A stretch of DNA of 64,000 bases from CAZMXP01 sp964570285 (GTDB taxonomy: Bacteria; Planctomycetota; PLA2). Made by a program: the position numbers and the translations under genes. Location: assembly GCA_964570285.1 (NCBI GenBank), contig CAZMXP010000008.1:1-64000 (forward strand). Direction: 5' to 3'. Within the stretch, counting starts at the first letter, position 1. Each line of letters starts with the position of its first letter. The notes below the pieces were generated by a model that saw only the letters and a program-made list of their open reading frames with translations, made no database searches and was not told the origin of the DNA. Shown here piece after piece: positions 57,294 through 64,000 of this stretch.

Positions 57294-58401
57294 GCCCGCG
57301 ACGGCGCAACTCCTTCAGGTGGTCTTGGCCGAAGCCCGCCGCGTCCGGCGTGTAGGCGCCCGCGCGCAACTCCCCTCGGGCCATCGCCGCCGCGACGACC
57401 GCGGTGGGATAGCCGGTCGTCTGCTCCATCGCGGTAAAGCCCGTCGCCGGGTCGTGGAATTGCAGCATCTCGTAGCGCACGCCGCGGCCTCGCCGGTCGG
57501 TGGCCTCGACGCGCAGGATCGCGAGGTCCTTCACGTCGGCCTCGAGGAGGCGCGGGCCGACGATCGTGTGGAACGCCTCGCGCGGCACGAGGCCGTCGAC
57601 CGGATCAAGGGAGAGCAGCCCGAGATCGATCATCGCCCGCACCTTCTCGAAGTGGCCGCGGTAGCGGACCGTCTTGTACTCGTAGGTCTCGAGCCTGCCG
57701 CGGTGGCGCCACGGCGCGGTGCTCGTGCCGCCGCTCGTGAAGAAGGCCTCGAGCGGTCCCAAGCGCTTCGGCCCGTCGTAGGGCTCGACCTCGGTGAATG
57801 CCTCCATGCGCCTGAGCCTGCCGTCGCGCAGGATGACCGCCTCTCCCGTGTATTCGTTCGTCAGCCCCTCGATGCTGAAGAGCAGGCTGTAGCCCAGCGG
57901 CCCCCTCGGGACCGTCGGCAGTCCGCCGCAGCGGATGCGCACGTGCCGCGCGCCGTCGACCTCGTCGATGGCGATCGCGGCGAGCACGTTGCCGAGCCCG
58001 GGGGCGAGGCCGCAGTCGGGAATGATCGACACCCCCGCGCGGCGCGCCGCGCGATCGAGCGTGAGCGCCTCCTTCACGAGATCGGTGTTGCCCCCGAGGT
58101 CGCAGAAGTGGACCTTCGCTTCCAGCGCGGCGCGCGCCAGCGCCGGGTTGAAGCGGTAGGGCATCGCGCTGACCGCGGCGGCGTGGCCGCGCAGCAGGGC
58201 CACGGCATCGGCGCCCTCGAGTCGCCGGGCGACGGCCCTGACGGGAGTGCCCGGCACGAGGGCGCGCAGCCGGCGCGCACCGCCGTTCACGACCCGTGCC
58301 TCGGCGTCGACGAGCGTCACCCCCCCCGCGCCCCCCCACTTCATCAGGTCGTAGGCGATCGCGAGGCCCTGGCGGCCCGCGCCCAGCACCGCGTACTTCA
58401 T
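57259..58401 (-). CDS. Saccharopine-dehydrogenase-like / lysine 6-dehydrogenase-type oxidoreductase
   Basis: 380 residues. N-terminal NAD(P) fold YAVLGAGRQGLAIAYDLMKWG, then MPYRFNPALARAALEAKVHFCDLGGNTDLVKEAL and PDCGLAPGLGNVLAAIAID, typical of lysine 6-dehydrogenase and saccharopine reductase relatives. The C-terminal domain (about 135-340) is the Sacchrp_dh_C type. It probably oxidises an amino acid side chain or a related imine. It overlaps the convergent fusion gene by 35 bp and is translationally coupled to the secreted gene upstream (ATGA). Confidence 0.83.
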   Translation of the reverse strand: MKYAVLGAGRQGLAIAYDLMKWGGAGGVTLVDAEARVVNGGARRLRALVPGTPVRAVARRLEGADAVALLRGHAAAVSAMPYRFNPALARAALEAKVHFCDLGGNTDLVKEALTLDRAARRAGVSIIPDCGLAPGLGNVLAAIAIDEVDGARHVRIRCGGLPTVPRGPLGYSLLFSIEGLTNEYTGEAVILRDGRLRRMEAFTEVEPYDGPKRLGPLEAFFTSGGTSTAPWRHRGRLETYEYKTVRYRGHFEKVRAMIDLGLLSLDPVDGLVPREAFHTIVGPRLLEADVKDLAILRVEATDRRGRGVRYEMLQFHDPATGFTAMEQTTGYPTAVVAAAMARGELRAGAYTPDAAGFGQDHLKELRRRGLRIRRASPGGR

Positions 58402-59297
58402 TTCGCGCGCCTCGTGGCGGCCTCGGGCGGCGGCTGGCAGCGCGGCGCGCCGACGACCGCCTGCAGCAGGATCAGCGTCGTCGCCTTCTCGGCGGGCAGC
58501 CCGAGCACCGCATAGCCGCCGTTCGGGATCGTGAGCGTGCGGCGGGCGGTGGCCGCGTGGAGTTCGGGTTGCTGCACCTGTCCCCTCATGGCGCCGACGG
58601 CGACCTCGCGCACCGCGATCGGACGCACGATGTCGGAGACGACGAGGTCGCAGTCGAAGGTCAGGAAGTTGCGGTCCGCCGAGAGCGCCGGGGTCCAGCG
58701 GAGCGTCGCGCCCACGGTGAGGCTTCCGATGGCCGGATCGACGATGCCGCCGTCGCCGACGCGCAGTTCGGAGACGTAGGAGATCCGGCGCTGCACGCGC
58801 GCCTCGGCGGGGCAGCGCTCCCGGCCGGTGACGGCGATCCAGCCGAGCGTCTCGCTCGCGGGCTCGTCGGCGATGCGCTCCCAGAGGCGCCCCCACGCCC
58901 CCCCCTCCTCGCCGACCCGTTGGCCGCGCCGCTCGCCGAGCAGCGCCTCCGCGAACGCGTGCGGCACCGAGACCGCGTAGAGGTCGACGCCGACGTTGAC
59001 CCCCTCGCCGCCGATCAGGGCGTCGCGCGTGCGCTCGACCCGGAGGAGGTCGTCCGCGCGGGCGGTCGCCGCTTCCGCCGCGAGGTCGGCGAGCCAGCGC
59101 GCCGTATCGTGGCCGCGCCGGGCGACCTCGCGCAGCACGTCGCGCGCGTAGGCCGCGTCGTCGAGGAGCCGCAGGCCCGCCGCGCGCCGCTCCGCGTCGG
59201 GCGAGAGCAGCATCGCCGCGCACTCCTCCGGCAGCGGCGGCGGGAGGTCGGCGCAGACGAGTGCGGCGAGGAGCGCGAGGGGGATGGCGCGTCGCAT
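58398..59297 (-). CDS. Secreted protein of unknown function, beta-rich C-terminus
   Basis: 299 residues from MRRAIPLALLAALVCADLPPP (signal peptide); an ATG nine codons earlier (59324) is preceded by GGGGG and is the alternative. The middle is helical. The C-terminal third (VGATLRWTPALSADRNFLTFDCDLVVSDIVRPIA…LTIPNGGYAVLGLPAE) has the spacing of a secretin/pilus-type beta domain, but the similarity is too weak to name. It lies between the selenothioredoxin-like gene and the dehydrogenase. Confidence 0.6.
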   Translation of the reverse strand: MRRAIPLALLAALVCADLPPPLPEECAAMLLSPDAERRAAGLRLLDDAAYARDVLREVARRGHDTARWLADLAAEAATARADDLLRVERTRDALIGGEGVNVGVDLYAVSVPHAFAEALLGERRGQRVGEEGGAWGRLWERIADEPASETLGWIAVTGRERCPAEARVQRRISYVSELRVGDGGIVDPAIGSLTVGATLRWTPALSADRNFLTFDCDLVVSDIVRPIAVREVAVGAMRGQVQQPELHAATARRTLTIPNGGYAVLGLPAEKATTLILLQAVVGAPRCQPPPEAATRRAK

Positions 59298-59337
59298 CGG
59301 CCCAGTGGGCCGCGTTCGCGTCATCCCCCGGTCATGG

Positions 59338-60318
59338 CTAGTGGGGCGCCGCCTTCAGCCCCTCGAGCATCTGCTTCGCCCGCTCGGCGGTCTTGAGCCC
59401 CTCGTGCTTCTTCAGGAACCTCTCGAGCTTGTCCGCCACCTCGGCGATCTTCTTCGCGCGGTTGCCGGCCTCGGCCTTCTCCGCGGCGATCTTGTCGAGC
59501 TCCTTGCTCGCCGACATCTCCTTCTTCACCGCGGGGTCCGCCTTCAGCTCCTTTTCATGCGTGTCGGCCCATGTCGCGTCGACCGTCCCCTTGAAGTGCT
59601 TGCTCACGAGGTCGAGCGCGGCGAAGACGCGGTCGTAGCTTCCGAGCTTCTCGCCCTCCTCGACCTCGCGCTTCCAGTAGGCGCGGTGCTTCTCGACGCG
59701 GCCGATCAGGTAGTGCGCGTCGGCCTCGGCCTCGCGCAGGCCGTCCTTCGCGAGCGATTCCGCCGCGCCGAGATCGCCCTTCGCGAACGCGGCCGACGCG
59801 GACTTCAGCGCCGCGTCGAGGGGACGCAGGTAGAAGTCCTTCACCTTCTTCAGGTGCTTCTCGATCTCGCCCTCCGTCAGCGACGCGGGGTGGCCCTCCC
59901 ACGCGACGGTTCCGTCGGGCGCGACGAGGTAGGCGTGCGGGATGCCGCCGCTGCCATAGGGCGTCTGCTCGGAGATCAGCCCGACGCTATAGGTGATGCC
60001 CTTCTGCGGAACGAAGGGCTCGATCTTCTCCGCATCCTCGCTCGTGATCGCGAGGATCCTCAGCCCGTCTTTCGCGAAGCTCGCACGGAGCTCGTTGAGG
60101 TGGGGGATCGCCCCCACGCAGGGGGGTCACCACGTCGCCCAGAACTCGACGAGCAGGAGCTTCCCGCGCAGGTCGGCAACGGAGTCGCCCTCGCAGGCGT
60201 TGAGCCACTTCGCCACCTTGAAGTCGGGGGCTTCCTTGCCCCGGAGGGACTGCCACTCCGCGCGAGCCGGACTGGCCGCGAGAAGCGCAAGAGTCGCAAC
60301 GATTGCCAGTGTGCGCAT
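59338..60318 (-). CDS. TlpA-like thiol-disulfide oxidoreductase, probable selenoprotein (UPPC active site)
   Basis: 326 codons when the TGA at 60129-60127 is read as selenocysteine (residue 64). Signal peptide MRTLAIVATLALLAASPARA. The redoxin domain has PDFKVAKWL, LLLVEFWATW, then U-PPC (U64, C67) where TlpA proteins have CxxC, followed without any frame change by VGAIPHLNELRASFAKDGLRILAIT and GGIPHAYLVAPDGTVAWEGHPA (cis-Pro region). The C-terminal third is helical and lysine-rich. A hairpin starts 9 nt after the UGA. A -10 box TAGAAT lies 7 nt before the start. The alternative is a nonsense-mutated pseudogene. Confidence 0.78.
60100..60129 (-). promoter_or_regulatory. Bacterial SECIS-like hairpin after in-frame UGA
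   Basis: On the minus strand, after TGA (60129-60127) and 9 nt, the sequence GTGGGGGCGATCCCCCAC (60117-60100) forms a 7-bp perfect stem with loop CGAU. Known bacterial SECIS elements have a stem of at least 4 bp, a small loop with G in its first two bases, and 16-37 nt between UGA and loop; here G is base 2 of the loop and the spacing is 16 nt. Confidence 0.7.
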
Positions 60319-60364
60319 GGGGCGCATTCTACAACGGCGCGTCCCTTCGCGCCCCGCGACGCCG

Positions 60365-61729
60365 TCACCGCGGGCCGGCCCCCAGCCGGGACTCGGGCAG
60401 GCGGATCTCCGCGTCGAAGGCCTCGTTGTCGCGCCAGCCGGCCACCGCGATCGAGCCCTTCGCGCCGCCGACGGCGGCATTCAGTTCGTCGAGGCTGCGG
60501 ATCGCGCTCTCGCCGCCCCGCCCGAGGACGTCCCCGCGCCGGATGCCCGCCTCGGCGGCGGGGCTGCCGGGCGTGACGCCGCGCACGAGCACGCCCTCCG
60601 TGGCCGCGTCGAGCCCGAGCCAGCGGCGCAGGTCGGGGGTCAGGTCCACGCAGTCGAGGCCGAGCGCCTCGGCGGAGGCGGGGGCCGCCTTCGAGGTCGC
60701 CCGGTCCTCGGTCGTCACGGAGACGCGGCGCCCGTCGCCCAACTCCACCTCGATGCCCTCCCCGACGCGGGAGCAGGCAAGCACCCGGGAGAGGTCGGAC
60801 GCGCTCTCGCACGCCTCGCCGTTCACCGAGACGACGATGTCGCGCTGCTTCAGCCCCGCACGCTCCGCCGGCGATCCGGCCAGTACCCGCGAGAGCACGA
60901 CCCCCTTGCCCTTGACGTCGCCGGCGACGACGCCGACGAACGCGCTGCGCACGCGCCCGAACTCGTCGAGATCGGCCAGCAGCCGGTGGATGAGCGGCCC
61001 CGGAAGAAACGTGGACTCGGTGCGCGGCGCCGCGACGGCGGCACTCAGTCGCAACTGGTCCTCTGCCCACTGCTGCCGCAGCGCCCGCGTGAGCGCGGCC
61101 GCCTGCACAGCGCGCGACGCGGCCGCGAAGCGGGTGCCGCGGGGAGCCGGCACGCGGAGCGCGAGCAGCGTCCCGCCGGGCCCCAGCAGCGCCACCGCCT
61201 CCCCCGGCGCCCCCTCCACATCCACGCGCGCCGCCGCGCGCGAGCAGCCCGAGATCATCGCCAGCGACGGCGAGTCGCCATACGCGACCGCCAGCGTGCC
61301 CGGCTGCAGCCTCGCCCAGTCGCCCTCCGGCGACAGGCCCTCCCCCTCCGGCAGCGTCGCGATGGCGATGCCGAGGTCGGCGTCGGAGAATGCCACCGTG
61401 GCACTCTCCTGCTTGCCGGCGATGCTCACCGTCACCGTCCGGCCGGCGGCGCCGGCCGACGCGGGCAGCGCGAGGTACTTCGAGCGCAGGCGCAGGCCGT
61501 GGGTCGGCTCCGTCGGGCCAACACGCAGTTCGGGTGAGAGCACGTACATGCCCGGCTGCTGACCCGTAGGGACAAGGCCGAGGGAGACGTGCGTGCCGGC
61601 GAGTTCGACGACCGCCCCCTCCGCGCGGACGACGATCCGGCGCATCTCCTCGCCGAGCCGTTCGAGAAGGGACTCCTGCGCGCGCGCGGAGGAGGCGAGT
61701 ACGAGGAGCAGGAGGGCAAGCGTACGCAT
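60365..61729 (-). CDS. Secreted DegP-like protein with two PDZ domains, protease site lost
   Basis: 454 residues with a signal peptide (MRTLALLLLVLASSARAQ). Residues 20-230 follow the trypsin-like HtrA layout (SDADLGIAIATLPEG for the aspartate strand), but the catalytic serine block GNSGGP is replaced by LLGPGGTLLAL and no clear catalytic His is seen. PDZ1 (about 265-345: SRVLAGSPAERAGLKQRDIVVSVNGE) and PDZ2 (about 370-450: VRGVTPGSPAAEAGIRRGDVLG) are good. It probably binds unfolded or C-terminal peptides without cutting. SD GGAG; 8 bp after the anti-sigma gene. Confidence 0.82.
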   Translation of the reverse strand: MRTLALLLLVLASSARAQESLLERLGEEMRRIVVRAEGAVVELAGTHVSLGLVPTGQQPGMYVLSPELRVGPTEPTHGLRLRSKYLALPASAGAAGRTVTVSIAGKQESATVAFSDADLGIAIATLPEGEGLSPEGDWARLQPGTLAVAYGDSPSLAMISGCSRAAARVDVEGAPGEAVALLGPGGTLLALRVPAPRGTRFAAASRAVQAAALTRALRQQWAEDQLRLSAAVAAPRTESTFLPGPLIHRLLADLDEFGRVRSAFVGVVAGDVKGKGVVLSRVLAGSPAERAGLKQRDIVVSVNGEACESASDLSRVLACSRVGEGIEVELGDGRRVSVTTEDRATSKAAPASAEALGLDCVDLTPDLRRWLGLDAATEGVLVRGVTPGSPAAEAGIRRGDVLGRGGESAIRSLDELNAAVGGAKGSIAVAGWRDNEAFDAEIRLPESRLGAGPR

Positions 61730-61737
61730 GGGAACTC

Positions 61738-62097
61738 CTAGCGAAGAACGAGGTTCTCGAAGACGACCGGATGGGGTTCGGAGGCGGGGACCGGCTCGGC
61801 CGCGGCGGTCGGCCTGACGAAGGCGAGCGTGACGAGCACGCCGGCGGCGAACGCCGCCGCGTAGCGGAGCAGCGCCAGCGCGGGCCTCGCGCGCCAGCGC
61901 GCCCAGATGCGGGCGGGAAGTTCGGGGGGGGCGGGGGGGACCGGATAGGCCTCGAGCAGCAGCGCGTGTTCGCGCCTCGCCGCCGCGGCGAGCTGCGGCT
62001 CGCGCGACATCAGAGACTCCGCCTCGAGGGCGCCCTCCCCGTCGAGCAGGCCGTCGAGATAGTCGTGGATGAGGGAGAGGCGTTCGGTTCGGTTCAT
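61738..62097 (-). CDS. Putative anti-sigma factor, single membrane pass
   Basis: 119 residues. The N-terminal cytoplasmic part (IHDYLDGLLDGEGALEAESLMSREPQL) has the anti-sigma helix pattern but no zinc-binding HxxxCxxC. A membrane helix lies at about 78-95 (LRYAAAFAAGVLVTLAFV), then a short periplasmic tail. It overlaps the sigma gene by 4 bp (ATGA). It should hold the ECF sigma factor at the membrane. A proline/glutamate-rich stretch lies before the membrane helix. Confidence 0.75.
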   Translation of the reverse strand: MNRTERLSLIHDYLDGLLDGEGALEAESLMSREPQLAAAARREHALLLEAYPVPPAPPELPARIWARWRARPALALLRYAAAFAAGVLVTLAFVRPTAAAEPVPASEPHPVVFENLVLR

Positions 62098-62600
62098 GGC
62101 CGGTCCTCGCGGAGAAGGGGGGAGAGGCGGTGCGCGAGAATCTCTCGCGCGCGGCGGAAGCGCTCCTTGGCGGTGCGTTCGCAGACGCCGAGAGCCATGG
62201 CGACCTTCTGGTAGGGCAGTTCATGGTGGGCGCGCAGCAGGAAGGCCTCGCGCAGGTCGCACGGCAGGCGGGCGACCTCCAAGCGGACGCGCTCGCCGAT
62301 CTCGCGCGCCTCGGCGGCGGAGGGGCCGTCGCCGCCCTCGGGCGCGGGCGCCTCGTCCGGGGGCAGGGGCCCCGGCCGACGCCTGCGGGCGCCGTCGCGG
62401 GCGAGGTTGGTCGCCACGCGGAAGAGCCATGCGCCGAGGGTGCCGTTGACGCCGTGGATCGAATCGCGGTGGCGGAGGAAGCGGAGGAAGGTCTCCTGCG
62501 TGAGTTCGTCCGCCAGCGCCGCGTCGCCCGTGAGGCGCGCGAGATAGGCGTGCACCGCCCCCCCGTACTCGGCGTAGATCGCGTCGAACGCGGCGTCCAT
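62094..62600 (-). CDS. ECF-type RNA polymerase sigma factor (sigma-70 family)
   Basis: 168 residues. Region 2: AYLARLTGDAALADELTQETFLRFLRHRDS; GAWLFRVATNLARDGARRR follows. Region 4: LPCDLREAFLLRAHHELPYQKVAMALGVCERTAKERFRRAREIL. An acidic/proline linker joins them. The ATG at 62600 is 7 nt after a minus-strand TCTATT box, so the leaderless start is chosen over a TTG three codons upstream. It heads the sigma/anti-sigma/PDZ operon, which runs towards the selenothioredoxin gene. Confidence 0.9.
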   Translation of the reverse strand: MDAAFDAIYAEYGGAVHAYLARLTGDAALADELTQETFLRFLRHRDSIHGVNGTLGAWLFRVATNLARDGARRRRPGPLPPDEAPAPEGGDGPSAAEAREIGERVRLEVARLPCDLREAFLLRAHHELPYQKVAMALGVCERTAKERFRRAREILAHRLSPLLREDRP

Positions 62601-62663
62601 CCACCCCAATAGACGCTCGCCTCGTCAGCCGAGTGCAGGGTTTCTGCGTAAGATGCGCGCCCG

Positions 62664-63071
62664 GTGCATCTCCTCTGCGAGACCTTCATCCCTCTGCTGG
62701 CGGTGGGGCTACTCTGGGCGGGATTCCGCTCGTCCCGCCCACCGTGGGAGATCTATGGGGGGTGCCTCGCCGCCGCGGGCCTCGTCTACCTGCTGACCTG
62801 GGCCGACCGCCGGCAAGGCTGGTGGGCCGGGTGGGGCCTCGACTTCAGCACCCACGCGGGGATCGCGACGGTGCTCGTCGTGGCTCTCTCTTTCCATGGC
62901 AGGCGCTGGCTTGCCGCGGCGGCGTCCACGCTCGTCGGCTACGCGCTCGTCATGGTCGACCTCGGCTACCACACGTGGACCGACCTTGGCTCCTCCGTCG
63001 CCGCGGTCGTTCCGCTCGCGCTCGGTTGTGCGCTGGCGGCGCGGGCGGCACGGAGCCGCCCGCGTGCCTAG
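62664..63071 (+). CDS. Small integral membrane protein, possibly PAP2-like
   Basis: 135 residues, four predicted membrane helices. The end reads VDLGYHTWTDLGSSVAAVVPLALG, which recalls the last motif of PAP2 phosphatases (GYHxxxDxxxG), but the first two PAP2 motifs are not evident, so this may be a fragmentary or unrelated membrane protein. GTG start 9 nt after TAAGAT. It converges on the dolichol-kinase-like gene with a 4-bp overlap. Confidence 0.55.
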   Translation: MHLLCETFIPLLAVGLLWAGFRSSRPPWEIYGGCLAAAGLVYLLTWADRRQGWWAGWGLDFSTHAGIATVLVVALSFHGRRWLAAAASTLVGYALVMVDLGYHTWTDLGSSVAAVVPLALGCALAARAARSRPRA

Positions 63072-63619
63072 CCGAGGAGCATCAGCACCATGGAGACCCC
63101 GACGGGGATCGCCAGGTTGTCGAGTTTGGAGCCCGAGAGCGCCTCGATCACCGTCGCGGCGGCTCCGCCGGCGAGGCTCAGCGGCCAGCCGAAGAAGATG
63201 CGGCACCCGAGCGTCGCCGCGACGAAGCAGGCGAGACTGCCGGCGAGAGAGACCTTCCCCCAGCGCGGCGACTCGACGTTGGAGCCGACAAGGGCGGCCG
63301 AAGGGTCCCCCAGCGCCAGCGCGAGAATCCCGGCCGAGGCGCAGGCGGGAGGGGTCAGCGTGACGGCGAGGGCGCATCCCGCGAAATAGAGGGTCGAGCC
63401 GTTCCAGCCGTGCACGTCCTTCTTGTCGAGGATGAGCTTCAGCCAGCGCAGGAAGGCGGCTTGCAGCGCGGGCGATCGCGCCCGCGCCAGGTCGATCGCC
63501 CCCAGAAGGACGACGAGCACCCAGAGGAGCGTCGCGGCGAGCCACCGATCCAGAGGAGGGAGCCGGTAGACCAGCACGACGAGAATGCCGGAGGCGTGGA
63601 AGAGCTTGCGACTGAGCAC
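63068..63619 (-). CDS. CDP-alcohol/dolichol-kinase-like membrane protein
   Basis: 183 residues, about five membrane segments. The motifs GILALALGDPSAALVGSN and the late DNLAIPVGVS match the SEC59/dolichol kinase and phosphatidate cytidylyltransferase-like family; MLSRKLFHASGILVVLVYRL (RKxxH) is typical at the start. It would phosphorylate a polyprenol or related lipid alcohol, relevant to lipid-linked sugar synthesis. SD AGGAG precedes the GTG start. Confidence 0.75.
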   Translation of the reverse strand: MLSRKLFHASGILVVLVYRLPPLDRWLAATLLWVLVVLLGAIDLARARSPALQAAFLRWLKLILDKKDVHGWNGSTLYFAGCALAVTLTPPACASAGILALALGDPSAALVGSNVESPRWGKVSLAGSLACFVAATLGCRIFFGWPLSLAGGAAATVIEALSGSKLDNLAIPVGVSMVLMLLG

Positions 63620-63795
63620 GTACGCTCCTGCTACGCCGTGTCACCCAAAGGGGCCAGCGGGCGCGCGCCCCCGCACCCCCCGAGATTCACGAACGTACGT
63701 AAGTACTTATTTTGCAACATGCTAGCGGTTTTTACGTGATTCTTGCAATCCCGGCACCTGATTTGCTCGTTTCTAGGGGTAGAGAGAGAAAACCC

Positions 63796-64000
63796 ATGAC
63801 GAACAACAGAGACAAGAGCGCGAGGCGGCCCACCAGCAACCCGAAGCTCCACGCCATCACCTTCTGCACCGACTGCGGCGTCGCGATCCCGGAGCGCGCG
63901 ATGACCTGTTTCGCCTGCGGCAGCAAGCAGAACCGCGGCGAGAAGACCGTGCAGGTCCTCTTCTGCGAGAAGTGCGGCAAGGACTTCCCCTCCCAGGCGA
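63796..64000 (+). CDS. Zinc-ribbon protein, truncated at the window edge
   Basis: 68 codons visible from an ATG in an AT-richer leader. FCTDCGVAIPERAMTCFACGSKQ and LFCEKCGKDF give CxxC pairs of one or two zinc ribbons. Many such proteins continue into a TM2 or other membrane domain, which is beyond the edge. Function cannot be assigned. Confidence 0.8.
   Translation, partial: MTNNRDKSARRPTSNPKLHAITFCTDCGVAIPERAMTCFACGSKQNRGEKTVQVLFCEKCGKDFPSQA

Noticed and set aside
60127..60480. Treating the TlpA-like gene as two separate genes or a pseudogene
   Set aside because: The reading frame is unbroken apart from UGA exactly at the active-site Cys, and a SECIS-like stem follows; kept as probable selenoprotein, with the pseudogene option stated.
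61921..61939. Two G runs in the anti-sigma gene as slippage sites
   Set aside because: They encode the Pro-rich linker in frame; no evidence of length variation.

Overview
The window is very GC-rich chromosomal DNA, densely packed with genes, from a diderm (Gram-negative-type) bacterium. It carries lipid A acyltransferases, ADP-heptose synthesis, a heptosyltransferase and an OmpH/Skp-like chaperone. Several families present (ASPIC/UnbV proteins, fused MFS/spermidine-synthase proteins, peptidase C45 proteins, XrtA-type polysaccharide genes) are common in Planctomycetota and deltaproteobacteria-like lineages, but the sequence alone does not fix the phylum. No tRNA, rRNA, CRISPR array, phage or insertion sequence was recognised.

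Layout. (1) 1-11080, minus strand: twelve tightly overlapping genes for the lipopolysaccharide core (two LpxL-type acyltransferases, an uncharacterised conserved protein, a fused HldE, a second split kinase/adenylyltransferase pair, a tandem WaaP-like kinase, three glycosyltransferases, OmpH/Skp, MoxR). (2) 11107-16000: a perfect inverted repeat, a TetR regulator, a membrane/spermidine-synthase fusion and a convergent FG-GAP/ASPIC lipoprotein. (3) 16020-19152: a TetR regulator with three palindromic operators, controlling a CrtI-like FAD enzyme and a di-iron desaturase. (4) 19153-20836: non-coding DNA built from two duplicated repeat families. (5) 20837-23240: thioesterase, PtsN-like EIIA, a secreted unknown, QueF. 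(6) 23272-28023: oligopeptide-type ABC transporter (binding protein and two permeases, no ATPase). (7) 28026-48538: a polysaccharide locus with the gene set known from exosortase A (XrtA) loci, but no exosortase in the window. It holds ACP, acyl-CoA ligase, PLP decarboxylase, glycosyltransferases, deacetylases, FemAB-like proteins, an O-antigen-ligase-like protein and three asparagine-synthase paralogues. (8) 48891-52477: a promoter, a cyclic-di-GMP-I riboswitch, a large lipoprotein resembling exo-polysaccharide lyases, and a terminator. (9) 52439-59297: metabolic genes, including a C45 acyltransferase/alpha-beta hydrolase fusion. (10) 59338-62600: ECF sigma factor, anti-sigma factor, degenerate DegP-like PDZ protein and a TlpA-like thioredoxin whose first active-site cysteine is an in-frame UGA followed by a bacterial SECIS-like hairpin (probable selenoprotein). 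(11) 62664-64000: small membrane proteins and a truncated zinc-ribbon gene.

The leading themes are envelope and surface polysaccharide construction (regions 1, 7, 8), with c-di-GMP control of a putative polysaccharide-degrading lipoprotein, and envelope redox/stress functions (region 10). Promoters have a recurring form: a TANNNT -10 box lies 6-10 nt before the start codon of most operon-leading genes. This implies widespread leaderless mRNAs and was used to choose several starts.
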